Below are positions 1 to 7,235 of a stretch of DNA of 7,680 nt, piece after piece. The number at the start of each line of letters is the position of its first letter. Within the stretch, counting starts at the first letter, position 1. Source of the stretch: Gammaproteobacteria bacterium (GTDB taxonomy: Bacteria; Pseudomonadota; Gammaproteobacteria; GRL18); contig WTAX01000046.1 in the NCBI GenBank assembly GCA_013139395.1, forward strand, positions 1-7,680. Reading direction: 5' to 3'. The position numbers and the translations under genes were made by a program. A model generated the notes under the pieces. It saw only the letters and a list, made by a program, of their open reading frames with translations, was not told the DNA's origin and ran no database searches.

Positions 1-17
1 TTGAAAACTCTAGACAT
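1..17 (-). CDS. serC: Start of phosphoserine aminotransferase gene (partial, runs off left edge)
   Basis: Five codons and two bases are visible on the minus strand, reading MSRVF and then probably N. This matches the usual start of SerC proteins (M-x-RVFNFSAGPA). An AAGGA ribosome site at 24-28 lies 6 nt before the ATG, which supports a real start. SerC transfers the amino group from glutamate to 3-phosphohydroxypyruvate in serine synthesis and also acts in pyridoxal phosphate synthesis. serC lies directly downstream of gyrA on the same strand in Pseudomonas, so position and sequence agree. The call rests on very few residues and on gene order. Confidence 0.6.
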
Positions 18-23
18 TTGATA

Positions 24-28
24 TCCTT
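24..28 (-). promoter_or_regulatory. Ribosome binding site of serC
   Basis: AAGGA on the minus strand with a 6-nt spacer to the ATG at 15-17. It is what shows that a gene starts at the window edge. Confidence 0.6.
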
Positions 29-57
29 GTATGCTTTAAAAGAAAAAATGAAAATTG

Positions 58-63
58 ATTATA
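58..63 (-). promoter_or_regulatory. Candidate -10 box for serC
   Basis: A perfect TATAAT on the minus strand, about 40 nt before the serC start codon and downstream of the gyrA hairpin. No good TTGACA-like -35 box sits 16-18 bp upstream and there is no TG extension, so it is only a candidate in AT-rich DNA. It would give a leader of roughly 35 nt. Confidence 0.35.
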
Positions 64-112
64 GTGACATAGTTACCTGTACCATAAAGTTATAAAGGTA
101 ATTACGCACAAA

Positions 113-149
113 AGCATTTATTCCAACTAACTATTCAGGAATAAATGCT
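113..149 (-). terminator. Hairpin terminator downstream of gyrA
   Basis: A perfect 12-bp inverted repeat (113-124 and 138-149) encloses a 13-nt loop and begins 8 nt after the gyrA stop codon. Read on the minus strand, the stem runs into a short T run and then GTG. On the plus strand no T run follows, so it is oriented to end gyrA transcripts. The stem is AT-rich and the T tract is short, so termination may be leaky towards serC. Confidence 0.55.
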
Positions 150-157
150 AAGAAAAA

Positions 158-2878
158 TTACTCTTCCGTTGGCGTATCATCAGCGGGAGGCTGTTGCTCA
201 GATGAAGGCTGTTCACCAGCTGATGGCTCTTCGTTAGCTGAGGGCTCTTGATCAGCTGAAGGCTCCTGATCAGCTGAAGGCTCCTGATCAGCTGAAGGCT
301 CTTGATCAGCTGAAGGCTCTTCACCCTCAAAGTCTTCATCATCACTAACAGTTTCACAAACACGTTCGATTTGAACCAGTTTTTCGTCTTTGGTTAATCG
401 AATCAGACGAACACCCTGGGTATTTCTACCGACAATTGATATTTCAGTTGAGCGAGTACGAACAATAGTGCCGCCATCAGTAATGAGCATAATCTCACTG
501 ACTTCATCAAGCAGGCAGGCACCTACCATAGAACCATTACGTTCTGATGTTTTGATAGCGAGCACACCCTTGCCACCACGTCCTTTAGCAGGATATTCAG
601 AAATTCTGGTACGTTTGCCATAACCATTTTCAGTAGCAGTCAGTACATAACGGTCTTCACATTCTGGCGGCACAACAATCAGCGAAACGACTTGATGATT
701 ATCCGGCAGATTCATTCCCCTGACACCAATAGAAATACGAGATAATGAACGAATGAGTGACTCATTGAAGCGGGTTGCCTTGCCTTCAGAGCTGAACAGC
801 ATGATGTCCTGCTGACCATCGGTTAATTGCACATCAATTAATTTATCACCTTCACGTAATTCAATCGCCCGAATACCATTGGCTCTGGGGCGAGAATAAT
901 CAAGTAATGGCGTCTTTTTAACTGTGCCATTCGCTGTGGCCTGTAAAATAAACTGACCATCAACAAATTCTTTAATAGGCAGAATGGCATTGACTCTTTC
1001 ATCTTCACCTAAAGGCAGAAGATTGATAATAGGACGACCTCTGGAACCACGACTTGCCAACGGTAACTCATAGACTTTCTTCCAGTAAACCTGACCGGCA
1101 TTGGTAAAGCATAAAATCGTATCATGACTCGAAGCAACAAACAGCTTATCAATAAAATCTTCATCTTTCATTGAAGTCGCTGATTTACCACGACCACCAC
1201 GACGCTGTGCAGCATAATCCGCCAACGGCTGAGTCTTAACATAGCCTTCATGAGATAAGGTAACGACTCGATCTTCTTCAGCAATCATATCTTCCATACA
1301 GAGATCATCTTCTGATTCTCTGATTTCAGTACGACGTTCATCACCATATTGATTCAATACAGCTTCAAGCTCTTCACGAATTATGCCCATCAATACTTCA
1401 TGACTACCTAAAATAGTGAGAAACCATTTAATCTTTTCAATAATTTCTTTATATTCATCAACAATCTTGTCAATTTCAAGCCCCGTTAAACGGTGCAGAC
1501 GTAAATCAAGAATCGCTTGTGCCTGAACCGGTGATAAATGATAGCCATCATCAAATAAACCGTATTGCGCTTCCAGCCCATCAGGACGTGATTGTTCACC
1601 GCCCTCTGATAATAATTCTCTGACTAAACCCGGTTCCCAGGAATTATTGATTAATTTATCTTTGGCTTCCTGAGGATTAGCAGACTCTTTAATCGCTTTA
1701 ATTAATGGATCAATATTGGCCAGAGCAACGGCCTGACCTTCAAGAATATGAGCACGCTCACGTGCTTTTCTCAGTTGATAAACCGTACGGCGATTAACGA
1801 CTTCACGACGATGACGGATGAACTGTTCGATTAATTCTTTTAAATTAAATAACTTAGGCTGACCATCAACCAGCGCCACCATATTAATGCCGAAAACATT
1901 CTGCATGGCAGTATGTTTGTAAAGATTATTGATCAGCACATCGGCAGACTCACCGCGTTTGGTTTCAATAACCATACGCATACCGTCTTTATCAGACTCA
2001 TCACGAAGTTCAGATATGCCTTCAAGTTTCTTTTCTTTGACCAGATCAGCAATGCGTTCTAATAAACGAGCCTTATTAACCTGATACGGTAATTCAGTAA
2101 CGACAATACGCTCACGGCCACCTGACATTTCTTCAATTTCTGTACGGGCACGAACACGGATACGACCACGGCCAGTATGATAAGCTTCATGAATACCGCG
2201 AGAACCGTTAATAATACCTGCCGTTGGAAAATCCGGACCGGGTATCAATGCAATTAAGTCGGGTATAGTAATTTCAGGATTGTCAATAAAAGCCAGACAG
2301 GCATTAACGACTTCCGTTAAATTATGCGGCGGAATATTGGTCGCCATACCTACTGCAATACCAGAAGAACCGTTAATCAATAAATTGGGTATTTTTGTCG
2401 GCAGTACTTGCGGCTCATGCTCAGATTCATCATAGTTGGGATTGAAATCAACGGTTTCTTTGTCGATATCAGCCAGCAGCTCATGAGAAATTTTGGCCAT
2501 ACGCACTTCGGTATAACGCATTGCTGCTGGTGAATCACCATCAACTGAACCAAAGTTACCCTGACCATCCACCAGCATATAGCGCAGGGAAAAATTCTGT
2601 GCCATACGTACAATAGTGTCATAAACGGCGGTATCACCATGAGGGTGATATTTACCTAACACTTCACCGACGATACGGGCGGATTTTTTATAGGGTTTAT
2701 TAAAGTCCATGCCAGCTTCGTGCATGGCATAAATGACTCGACGGTGGACTGGTTTCAGGCCGTCACGGACATCGGGAAGTGCTCGTCCTACAATTACGCT
2801 CATCGCATAATCCATATAGGACTGCTTCATCTCCTCCTCAATATTGATATGGAGGAGTTCTTTTGCAAAATCTGACAT
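158..2878 (-). CDS. gyrA: DNA gyrase subunit A
   Basis: GyrA (906 aa) forms the A2B2 gyrase with GyrB and cleaves and religates DNA to introduce negative supercoils. The N-terminal breakage-reunion domain (about 1-520) has the conserved block around residues 24-48, the quinolone region at 79-90 with Thr83 and Asp87, and the active-site Tyr122 after Arg121, all with E. coli numbering. The C-terminal wrapping domain (about 530-841) starts with the GyrA box QRRGGRG at 558-564 and shows repeated blade motifs, for example near 670 and 765-775. Residues about 842-906 are an acidic, disordered-looking tail with eight 6-residue repeats; E. coli GyrA is 875 aa, so the excess lies mostly here. The ATG is favoured by the usual GyrA start (MSD-x-A-x-E). 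Its ribosome site is poor, and the reading frame of the nearest upstream ATG closes at once. The gene is followed by a hairpin terminator and then serC. Confidence 0.98.
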   Translation of the reverse strand: MSDFAKELLHINIEEEMKQSYMDYAMSVIVGRALPDVRDGLKPVHRRVIYAMHEAGMDFNKPYKKSARIVGEVLGKYHPHGDTAVYDTIVRMAQNFSLRYMLVDGQGNFGSVDGDSPAAMRYTEVRMAKISHELLADIDKETVDFNPNYDESEHEPQVLPTKIPNLLINGSSGIAVGMATNIPPHNLTEVVNACLAFIDNPEITIPDLIALIPGPDFPTAGIINGSRGIHEAYHTGRGRIRVRARTEIEEMSGGRERIVVTELPYQVNKARLLERIADLVKEKKLEGISELRDESDKDGMRMVIETKRGESADVLINNLYKHTAMQNVFGINMVALVDGQPKLFNLKELIEQFIRHRREVVNRRTVYQLRKARERAHILEGQAVALANIDPLIKAIKESANPQEAKDKLINNSWEPGLVRELLSEGGEQSRPDGLEAQYGLFDDGYHLSPVQAQAILDLRLHRLTGLEIDKIVDEYKEIIEKIKWFLTILGSHEVLMGIIREELEAVLNQYGDERRTEIRESEDDLCMEDMIAEEDRVVTLSHEGYVKTQPLADYAAQRRGGRGKSATSMKDEDFIDKLFVASSHDTILCFTNAGQVYWKKVYELPLASRGSRGRPIINLLPLGEDERVNAILPIKEFVDGQFILQATANGTVKKTPLLDYSRPRANGIRAIELREGDKLIDVQLTDGQQDIMLFSSEGKATRFNESLIRSLSRISIGVRGMNLPDNHQVVSLIVVPPECEDRYVLTATENGYGKRTRISEYPAKGRGGKGVLAIKTSERNGSMVGACLLDEVSEIMLITDGGTIVRTRSTEISIVGRNTQGVRLIRLTKDEKLVQIERVCETVSDDEDFEGEEPSADQEPSADQEPSADQEPSADQEPSANEEPSAGEQPSSEQQPPADDTPTEE
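176..319. repeat. Eight-unit 18-bp in-frame repeat encoding the GyrA acidic tail
   Basis: The segment codes for residues 854-901 of GyrA as eight 6-residue units. The first four (248-319) read EPSADQ exactly and differ at the DNA level only in the Gln codon (CAA, CAG, CAG, CAA). The next four drift: [24 protein letters not shown]. Because the unit is 18 bp, gain or loss of units keeps the frame. Each perfect unit holds TGATCA overlapping TCAGCTGA, so four GATC sites occur exactly 18 bp apart (250, 268, 286, 304). The gradient from perfect to degenerate suggests recent expansion at the domain-proximal end. Confidence 0.95.
2831..2857 (-). other. Hairpin and internal Shine-Dalgarno-like run in the gyrA 5' coding region
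   Basis: A 7-bp GC-rich inverted repeat (2831-2837 with 2851-2857) with a 13-nt loop falls in codons 8-16 of gyrA. On the mRNA its 3' arm is GAGGAGGAG, which encodes Glu14-Glu16 and is followed at once by ATG (Met17). The structure would sequester this purine run. It may be no more than codon use for a conserved Glu triplet. Confidence 0.4.
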
Positions 2879-2901
2879 TGAGTGCTTATATTTCCATTTT
2901 G

Positions 2902-2926
2902 TTTCTTGCTTATTATCTTTCTTGCT
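2902..2926 (-). repeat. Direct repeat in the gyrA leader
   Basis: The 9-mer AGCAAGAAA (minus strand) occurs twice, at 2918-2926 and 2902-2910, 16 bp apart and 24-48 nt before the gyrA start codon. The leader here is purine-rich and lacks a well-placed Shine-Dalgarno sequence. Role unknown. Confidence 0.5.
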
Positions 2927-2974
2927 ATCTTAATTCTTGTTTTAGTTAAAATAGCATGAGTTAAGATAAGAAGT

Positions 2975-2996
2975 TTTTGTGCAACTTTTGTACAAA
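2975..2996. repeat. Operator-like repeat upstream of gyrA
   Basis: Two copies of TTTTGTRCAA (2975-2984 and 2986-2995) differ at one base and begin 11 bp apart, about one helical turn. The second copy is part of a 10-bp palindrome TTTGTACAAA (2987-2996). It lies between the candidate gyrA promoter and the start codon. The arrangement resembles a protein-binding site, but no regulator can be named. Confidence 0.35.
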
Positions 2997-3019
2997 CAGG
3001 CGAACTCTAAAACTTTATT

Positions 3020-3028
3020 ATTCTAGCA
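3020..3028 (-). promoter_or_regulatory. Candidate extended -10 promoter for gyrA
   Basis: TGCTAGAAT on the minus strand matches an extended -10 element (TG-n-TAGAAT, 5 of 6 to consensus). No convincing -35 box is found at 17 bp. It would give a leader of about 135 nt containing the repeats at 2975-2996 and 2902-2926. The 231-bp gap to mtnA also argues that gyrA has its own promoter. Confidence 0.35.
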
Positions 3029-3109
3029 CAGTTCCATACTGTATGTGTTCTTTATTGGCACTAAAGTTTAGATAAATAGTTTATGATAATAGCTTAGATA
3101 ATTTTTTAT

Positions 3110-4180
3110 TTAATCAACATTAGCCATCATTACTTTAATTTTTTCAAAATCAGGGTTCAGAACCACACCTTTTTCAGTAACGATGGCATCTACGAGCTCT
3201 GCCGGCGTCACATCAAAGGCTGGATTTCTTGCCTGTGCGCCGATTGCTGCTACATGCTGTCCGCTGCAGGAAAGCACTTCATCAATGGAGCGTTCTTCAA
3301 TAGGAATATCATCACCACAGCTAATATTCATATCAATTGTCGTAGTGGGCGCAGCGACCATAAATTTAATACCATGATGTCGAGCCAAAACTGCCAGAGC
3401 ATAAGTACCGATTTTATTTGCCACATCACCATTAGAGGCAATGCGGTCAGAACCGACTATAATCCAGCGAATCGGTGTATCCGTTGCCTGTGAGGTCTTG
3501 ATCATATGCGCAGCAGCACCCTCAACTAGTAGGGAAACAGGAATATCCTCCTGTACCATTTCCCATGCCGTTAAGCGGGCACCCTGCAGCCAGGGACGAG
3601 TTTCATCGGCATAAACAAGAGAGATTTTATCCTGCTCAAAGGCACTGCGGATCACCCCTAATGCCGTACCATAGCCGCCTGTCGCCAGAGCACCGGCATT
3701 GCAATGAGTCAGTACCGCACATTTACCTTCTATTAGCTGCGCACCGAGATTACCCATTTTTACATTGGCGGCAATATCATCCTCATGAATTTGTTTTGCT
3801 ATGGATAATAAGGTTGCCGCAGGATCGGCCACCGCTAGTCCTTTTATGACTTCACGCATTAAATCTATTGCCCAGAACAAATTAACCGCAGTGGGTCGTG
3901 ACTGAGCAAGTATTTGCAGATCATCTTCAATAGCCTGCTGCCAATTATCCGCATTATCAGCAAAGCGTGCTCTGGCAGCAATGACAATACCATACGCCGC
4001 GGTAATACCTATTGCAGGCGCACCACGTACTACCATATCGGTAATTGCCTGCGCAACTTCAGTCACATTATTTAAGCTGATATAAGTGTGCTCTGCGGGT
4101 AACAAACGTTGATCCAACAGTTGCAGCGTATCATCCTGCCAGATTATGGGTTTAATTGAGTCATAGGCCTTAACGGTCAT
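3110..4180 (-). CDS. mtnA: Methylthioribose-1-phosphate isomerase
   Basis: MtnA (356 aa, normal family length) isomerises 5-methylthioribose-1-phosphate to methylthioribulose-1-phosphate in the cytoplasmic methionine salvage pathway. It belongs to the eIF-2B alpha-like fold. Visible signatures are VVRGAPAIG at 50-58, [11 protein letters not shown] at 157-167 with catalytic Cys160, and [12 protein letters not shown] at 241-252 with the catalytic Asp245. The conserved C-terminal block [13 protein letters not shown] starts at 319. The ATG is supported by AAAAGG 7 nt upstream. The gene diverges from mtaD, whose product acts earlier in the same salvage route. No clear terminator follows it, so some readthrough into gyrA is possible. 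No sign of damage or transfer. Confidence 0.96.
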   Translation of the reverse strand: MTVKAYDSIKPIIWQDDTLQLLDQRLLPAEHTYISLNNVTEVAQAITDMVVRGAPAIGITAAYGIVIAARARFADNADNWQQAIEDDLQILAQSRPTAVNLFWAIDLMREVIKGLAVADPAATLLSIAKQIHEDDIAANVKMGNLGAQLIEGKCAVLTHCNAGALATGGYGTALGVIRSAFEQDKISLVYADETRPWLQGARLTAWEMVQEDIPVSLLVEGAAAHMIKTSQATDTPIRWIIVGSDRIASNGDVANKIGTYALAVLARHHGIKFMVAAPTTTIDMNISCGDDIPIEERSIDEVLSCSGQHVAAIGAQARNPAFDVTPAELVDAIVTEKGVVLNPDFEKIKVMMANVD

Positions 4181-4187
4181 TTTTTTA

Positions 4188-4193
4188 CCTTTT
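4188..4193 (-). promoter_or_regulatory. Ribosome binding site of mtnA
   Basis: AAAAGG on the minus strand with a 7-nt A-rich spacer to the ATG at 4178-4180. It fixes the mtnA start. Confidence 0.65.
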
Positions 4194-4215
4194 CATTAAA
4201 TATTTTGTGCTATAT

Positions 4216-4244
4216 CTTATAATCAATTGGCTTCAAGATGTAGA
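4216..4244 (-). promoter_or_regulatory. Candidate sigma-70 promoter of mtnA
   Basis: On the minus strand, TCTACA (4239-4244, 4 of 6 to the -35 consensus) is followed after 17 bp by TATAAG (4216-4221, 5 of 6 to the -10 consensus). Transcription would begin near 4209, giving a leader of about 30 nt. Spacing and position are good; the -35 match is moderate. Confidence 0.45.
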
Positions 4245-4256
4245 CTGGAGCTTCAA
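4230..4256. repeat. GCTTCAA direct repeat around the mtnA -35 region
   Basis: GCTTCAA occurs at 4230-4236 and 4250-4256, starting 20 bp apart, about two helical turns, and flanking the candidate mtnA -35 box. It could be a binding site in the divergent mtnA/mtaD control region. Seven-base matches in this spacer can also arise by chance. Confidence 0.3.
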
Positions 4257-4287
4257 AATAGTGATAATAATTAATTAAATGAAACTG

Positions 4288-4293
4288 TATAGT
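4288..4293 (+). promoter_or_regulatory. Candidate -10 box for mtaD
   Basis: TATAGT (5 of 6 to consensus) lies 20 nt before the GTG start codon. The region 17 bp upstream is only A/T-rich and gives no real -35 match. It would imply a leader of about 14 nt, just enough for the GAGG ribosome site. Confidence 0.3.
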
Positions 4294-4304
4294 AAGTTAA
4301 TACC

Positions 4305-4308
4305 GAGG
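4305..4308 (+). promoter_or_regulatory. Ribosome binding site deciding the mtaD GTG start
   Basis: GAGG is separated by 5 nt from the GTG at 4314-4316. An in-frame TAA at 4293-4295 closes the frame upstream, and the overlapping GTG at 4312 is out of frame. The GTG at 4314 is therefore the best start. Confidence 0.55.
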
Positions 4309-4313
4309 CCCGT

Positions 4314-5666
4314 GTGCAGAAAAAAGTGCAGCAGCAAAAAGAACAAATACAAGTTGATACGATTATCCATGCCCGTTGGATCATACCTGTCGAACCTGAT
4401 GAAACCGTTTATGAACATTATTCTCTGGTGATCCAGCATGGCAAAATTCTTGATATTTTGCCCGCTAAACGATGTCGTAAAAAGTATACAGCTCATACGG
4501 TACATAATTTAGAAACACATGCACTTATCCCCGGTTTAATTAATACTCATACCCATGCATCGATGAGTTTGATGCGTGGTATGGCCGATGATTTGCCATT
4601 AATGGAATGGCTGTCAGAGCATATCTGGCCGACAGAGGGAAAGCATGTTAATTATCAATTTGTAAAAGAAGGTACCGATCTCGCTATTGCGGAAATGCTC
4701 CGTGGTGGAACAACTACATTTAATGACATGTATTTCTTCCCTGATGCCGCAGCCAAATCTGCAGATGAAGCCGGTATTCGTGCCTCTATCGGGCTGATTA
4801 TTATTGATTTTCCTTCTGCCTGGGCGAAAGACAGCGATGACTATCTTCACAAGGGCATACAATTACATGAACAATATCGCCATCATCCACTCATTTCCAC
4901 CGCCTTTGCCCCTCATGCACCTTATACCGTTTCTGATGAGCCATTAGAAGAAGTAAAAACCTATGCTGAAAAATTAGACATCCCCATTCATATTCATTTA
5001 CATGAAACACAGCATGAAGTTGATCAGGCTGTAGCAAATAACGGCATACGCCCTATTACTCGTATGGAAAAACTGGGCTTGCTGTCCCCGCTCCTGGTGG
5101 CCGTACACATGACACAGTTAAATGATGATGAGATAACATTATTAAAACGTCATGGTGTGAATATTGTCCATTGCCCCGAGTCCAATCTTAAATTAGCCAG
5201 CGGGTTTTGTCCCGTAGGAAAATTAAGCGCTAAAAAAATCAATATTGCATTAGGCACTGATGGTGCCGCCAGCAATAATGATCTGGATATGCTCAGTGAA
5301 ATGCGTACTGCGGCCTTGCTTGCTAAAGGCGTTGCCGGTGATGCCTCAGTCATTCCTGCCCATACTGCTTTGAAAATGGCCACCCTCAATGGTGCTGTTG
5401 CACTGGGTCTTGATACGATTACCGGTTCCTTAACACCTGGCAAGGCGGCAGACATTTGCGCTATTGATTTACACAGACTTGAAACACAGCCTGTTTACCA
5501 TCCTGTTTCTCAGATTGTGTATTCTTCTGGTCGTGATCAAGTCACTGATGTCTGGGTTCAAGGTAAACATTTACTTAATAATCGTCAATTAACCACTCTT
5601 GATGTTGAACAGATCACACAAAATGCGATTGAATGGGGCAAAAAAATCCATAATGATGGCGAATAA
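4314..5666 (+). CDS. mtaD: 5'-methylthioadenosine / S-adenosylhomocysteine deaminase (TRZ/ATZ family amidohydrolase)
   Basis: This 450-aa cytoplasmic metal-dependent hydrolase likely converts methylthioadenosine to methylthioinosine and/or S-adenosylhomocysteine to S-inosylhomocysteine, releasing ammonia. The amidohydrolase barrel is clear: NTHTHASMSLMRG at 77-89 with metal ligands His79 and His81, FAPHAPYTV at 198-206, IHLHET at 227-232 with His228 and the catalytic Glu231, His265 in AVHMTQ, HCPESNLKLASG at 286-297, and GTDGAASNN at 314-322 with metal ligand Asp316. The start is a GTG with GAGG upstream; the first 13 residues are a charged, Gln-rich stretch before the small beta-domain. It diverges from mtnA and precedes ubiG by 85 bp. 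P. aeruginosa has the same gene in the same place, acting in methylthioinosine-based salvage. Exact substrate preference (MTA, SAH or another adenosine or guanine compound) cannot be read from motifs. Confidence 0.88.
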   Translation: MQKKVQQQKEQIQVDTIIHARWIIPVEPDETVYEHYSLVIQHGKILDILPAKRCRKKYTAHTVHNLETHALIPGLINTHTHASMSLMRGMADDLPLMEWLSEHIWPTEGKHVNYQFVKEGTDLAIAEMLRGGTTTFNDMYFFPDAAAKSADEAGIRASIGLIIIDFPSAWAKDSDDYLHKGIQLHEQYRHHPLISTAFAPHAPYTVSDEPLEEVKTYAEKLDIPIHIHLHETQHEVDQAVANNGIRPITRMEKLGLLSPLLVAVHMTQLNDDEITLLKRHGVNIVHCPESNLKLASGFCPVGKLSAKKINIALGTDGAASNNDLDMLSEMRTAALLAKGVAGDASVIPAHTALKMATLNGAVALGLDTITGSLTPGKAADICAIDLHRLETQPVYHPVSQIVYSSGRDQVTDVWVQGKHLLNNRQLTTLDVEQITQNAIEWGKKIHNDGE

Positions 5667-5692
5667 TTAGATTTAAACGGTCACATTTATTG

Positions 5693-5698
5693 TATAAT
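5693..5698 (+). promoter_or_regulatory. Candidate -10 box for ubiG-mupP
   Basis: A perfect TATAAT in the 85-bp gap after mtaD, 53 nt before the ubiG ATG. No good -35 hexamer is present at 16-18 bp. No terminator is seen after mtaD, so ubiG may be read both from here and by readthrough. Confidence 0.4.
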
Positions 5699-5751
5699 TG
5701 TAGCTGCAAAACACATTATTTATAAAAGCCGCTATCAGCTCAGGAACAAAA

Positions 5752-6495
5752 ATGACTCATGCACAAAATCGGGTACAAGAAGATCAGTTTACCAATGTTG
5801 ATCCCCTGGAAGTTGCAAAATTTGAAGCTATGTCTACACGCTGGTGGGATAAAGAAGGTGAATTTAAACCTTTGCATGACTTAAATCCTGCACGTCTGGA
5901 ATACATTTCAAAAGGTACTGATGGTCTTTCTGGAAAAAAGGTGCTGGATGTCGGCTGCGGCGGCGGTATTTTATCTGAAAGCATGGCTCATGAAGGTGCT
6001 GATGTCACCGGAATTGATATGGGTGATGCCAACCTGACAATCGCCAGAATGCATTTATATGAATCAGGTGAAAAAGTCTCTTATCACAAAATAACCGTTG
6101 AAGAACTGGCCACAAAAGAAGCCGGCAGTTACGATGTTGTCACCTGTATGGAAATGCTGGAACATGTTCCTGATCCCGGCTCTATTATTAAAGCCTGTCA
6201 GCAATTAGTAAAACCTGATGGTCATGTATTTTTTTCAACCGTCAATCGTAATGCCAAGTCTTATGCTATGGCAATTATCGGTGCAGAATACATTATGAAA
6301 TTATTGCCTAAAGGCACCCATGATTTCAAAAAATTTATTCGTCCTGCCGAGCTTGATCAATGGATCCGCGCTGCTGATTTAAAAACACAACATATCTCAG
6401 GAATGACCTATAACCCAATAACAGGCCATTGCGTACTCAGTGGTGATGTTGATATTAATTATTTAGTTCATGCCCGCCCTATTGATACACTTTAA
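5752..6495 (+). CDS. ubiG: Ubiquinone biosynthesis O-methyltransferase
   Basis: UbiG (247 aa, usual length) is a SAM-dependent class I methyltransferase that performs both O-methylations of ubiquinone synthesis, including the final step from demethylubiquinol. It acts at the inner face of the cytoplasmic membrane. The N-terminal part has the family marker [10 protein letters not shown] (24-33), then [10 protein letters not shown] (40-49). The SAM-binding motif [10 protein letters not shown] is at 64-72, an acidic motif follows strand 2 (Asp89), [10 protein letters not shown] is at 133-142, and FFSTVNRN is at 160-167. The segment 178-201, containing the KGTHDF motif, is the family's membrane-associating region. 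AGGA lies 6 nt before the ATG. mupP follows after 42 bp on the same strand, so the two probably share a transcript. UbiG produces S-adenosylhomocysteine, a possible substrate of the upstream MtaD. Confidence 0.97.
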   Translation: MTHAQNRVQEDQFTNVDPLEVAKFEAMSTRWWDKEGEFKPLHDLNPARLEYISKGTDGLSGKKVLDVGCGGGILSESMAHEGADVTGIDMGDANLTIARMHLYESGEKVSYHKITVEELATKEAGSYDVVTCMEMLEHVPDPGSIIKACQQLVKPDGHVFFSTVNRNAKSYAMAIIGAEYIMKLLPKGTHDFKKFIRPAELDQWIRAADLKTQHISGMTYNPITGHCVLSGDVDINYLVHARPIDTL

Positions 6496-6537
6496 TAGAG
6501 CTAACTCGTAAAAGATAACTCAAAAGAAATATCCAAT

Positions 6538-7200
6538 ATGATTAAAGCCGTTCTTTTTGATCTTGATGGCACCTTTGCTGATACTGCACCTGATTTAGCT
6601 GCAGCATTAAATCAGGTTTTACAAGAAGAAGGTAAAGCCCCTCTGGCCTTTGATATTATACGCCCGGTGGTTTCACACGGTGGTATTGCATTAATTAGAC
6701 TTGGCTTCCATTTTAGCGATCAGGAAGTTAATGAGCAACAGTTTGAATTTGAACGACTCAAGCTAAGATTTTTAGATATTTACCTTAATAATATAAGCAA
6801 CTTAACTACTGTGTTTGATGGTATTGAAACACTTCTGGCAAAGCTTGAAGCTAACCACATTGCCTGGGGTATCGTCACCAACAAACCAGGCTGGTTAACT
6901 GATCCCTTAATGGAGCAAATGGGCTATACCCAACGAGCGGCGACTATTATTAGTGGTGATACCACCAGAGAACAAAAACCACATCCTGGACCATTATTTT
7001 ATGCCTGTGAACAAATCAACTGTCTGCCATCAGAATGTGTCTATGTCGGTGATGCTGAACGAGATATTATTGCTGGAAATGCGGCAGGTATGACAACTCT
7101 AACGGCTTTGTTTGGTTATATAGAAGCCAATGATACACCTGAAAACTGGGGTGCTGATGCAATGATTAAACATCCCGAAGACATTGAAAATTTTCTATAA
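6538..7200 (+). CDS. mupP: HAD phosphatase, probable N-acetylmuramic acid 6-phosphate phosphatase (MupP-like)
   Basis: A 220-aa HAD-superfamily hydrolase with a helical cap (about 15-90). Motif I is DLDGT with nucleophile Asp8 and Asp10, motif II TNKP has Thr114, motif III uses Lys147 before Pro148, and motif IV VGDAERD has Asp172 and Asp176. All catalytic residues are present. The C-terminal pattern GYIEANDTPENWGAD (193-207) resembles MupP proteins, and mupP follows ubiG in Pseudomonas. MupP removes phosphate from MurNAc-6-phosphate in cell-wall recycling, before AmgK and MurU. Automatic annotation may call it gph (phosphoglycolate phosphatase), a close relative, and this alternative is not excluded. 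The ribosome site is weak (A-rich, no GGAG), and the 42-bp gap suggests co-transcription with ubiG. In Pseudomonas the next gene is a YciK-like dehydrogenase; here it is absent. Confidence 0.8.
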   Translation: MIKAVLFDLDGTFADTAPDLAAALNQVLQEEGKAPLAFDIIRPVVSHGGIALIRLGFHFSDQEVNEQQFEFERLKLRFLDIYLNNISNLTTVFDGIETLLAKLEANHIAWGIVTNKPGWLTDPLMEQMGYTQRAATIISGDTTREQKPHPGPLFYACEQINCLPSECVYVGDAERDIIAGNAAGMTTLTALFGYIEANDTPENWGADAMIKHPEDIENFL

Positions 7201-7235
7201 CTATTGAATAGAATAATGCTGTTTAAGCAACAGGA

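Noticed and set aside
73..101. TTACCT/AGGTAA inverted repeat upstream of serC as a second terminator or riboswitch
   Set aside because: The stem is only 6 bp with a 17-nt loop and no T run; it is too weak to support a call.
148..363. Open minus-strand frame with repeated SLQLI peptides overlapping the gyrA end
   Set aside because: It is the shadow of the 18-bp GyrA repeat; a repeat whose length is a multiple of three stays open in several frames. The GyrA frame has the conserved protein.
2630..2632. Thr83 in GyrA as a possible quinolone-resistance change
   Set aside because: Thr at this position is the normal residue in many gammaproteobacteria, including P. aeruginosa, and Asp87 is intact, so no acquired resistance can be claimed.
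2926..2968. TATCTTAA/TTAAGATA inverted repeat with a 27-nt loop in the gyrA upstream region
   Set aside because: Eight A/T-rich pairs over a long loop are expected by chance in a spacer of this composition.
3183..3849. Plus-strand open frames opposite mtnA
   Set aside because: They overlap a complete mtnA with intact catalytic motifs, lack ribosome sites and show no recognisable protein character.
7201..7233. Possible bidirectional terminator between mupP and the small membrane protein gene
   Set aside because: Only short stems are present (CTGTT/AACAG at 7219-7233 and a 4-bp stem at 7201-7211), with no T run on either strand.
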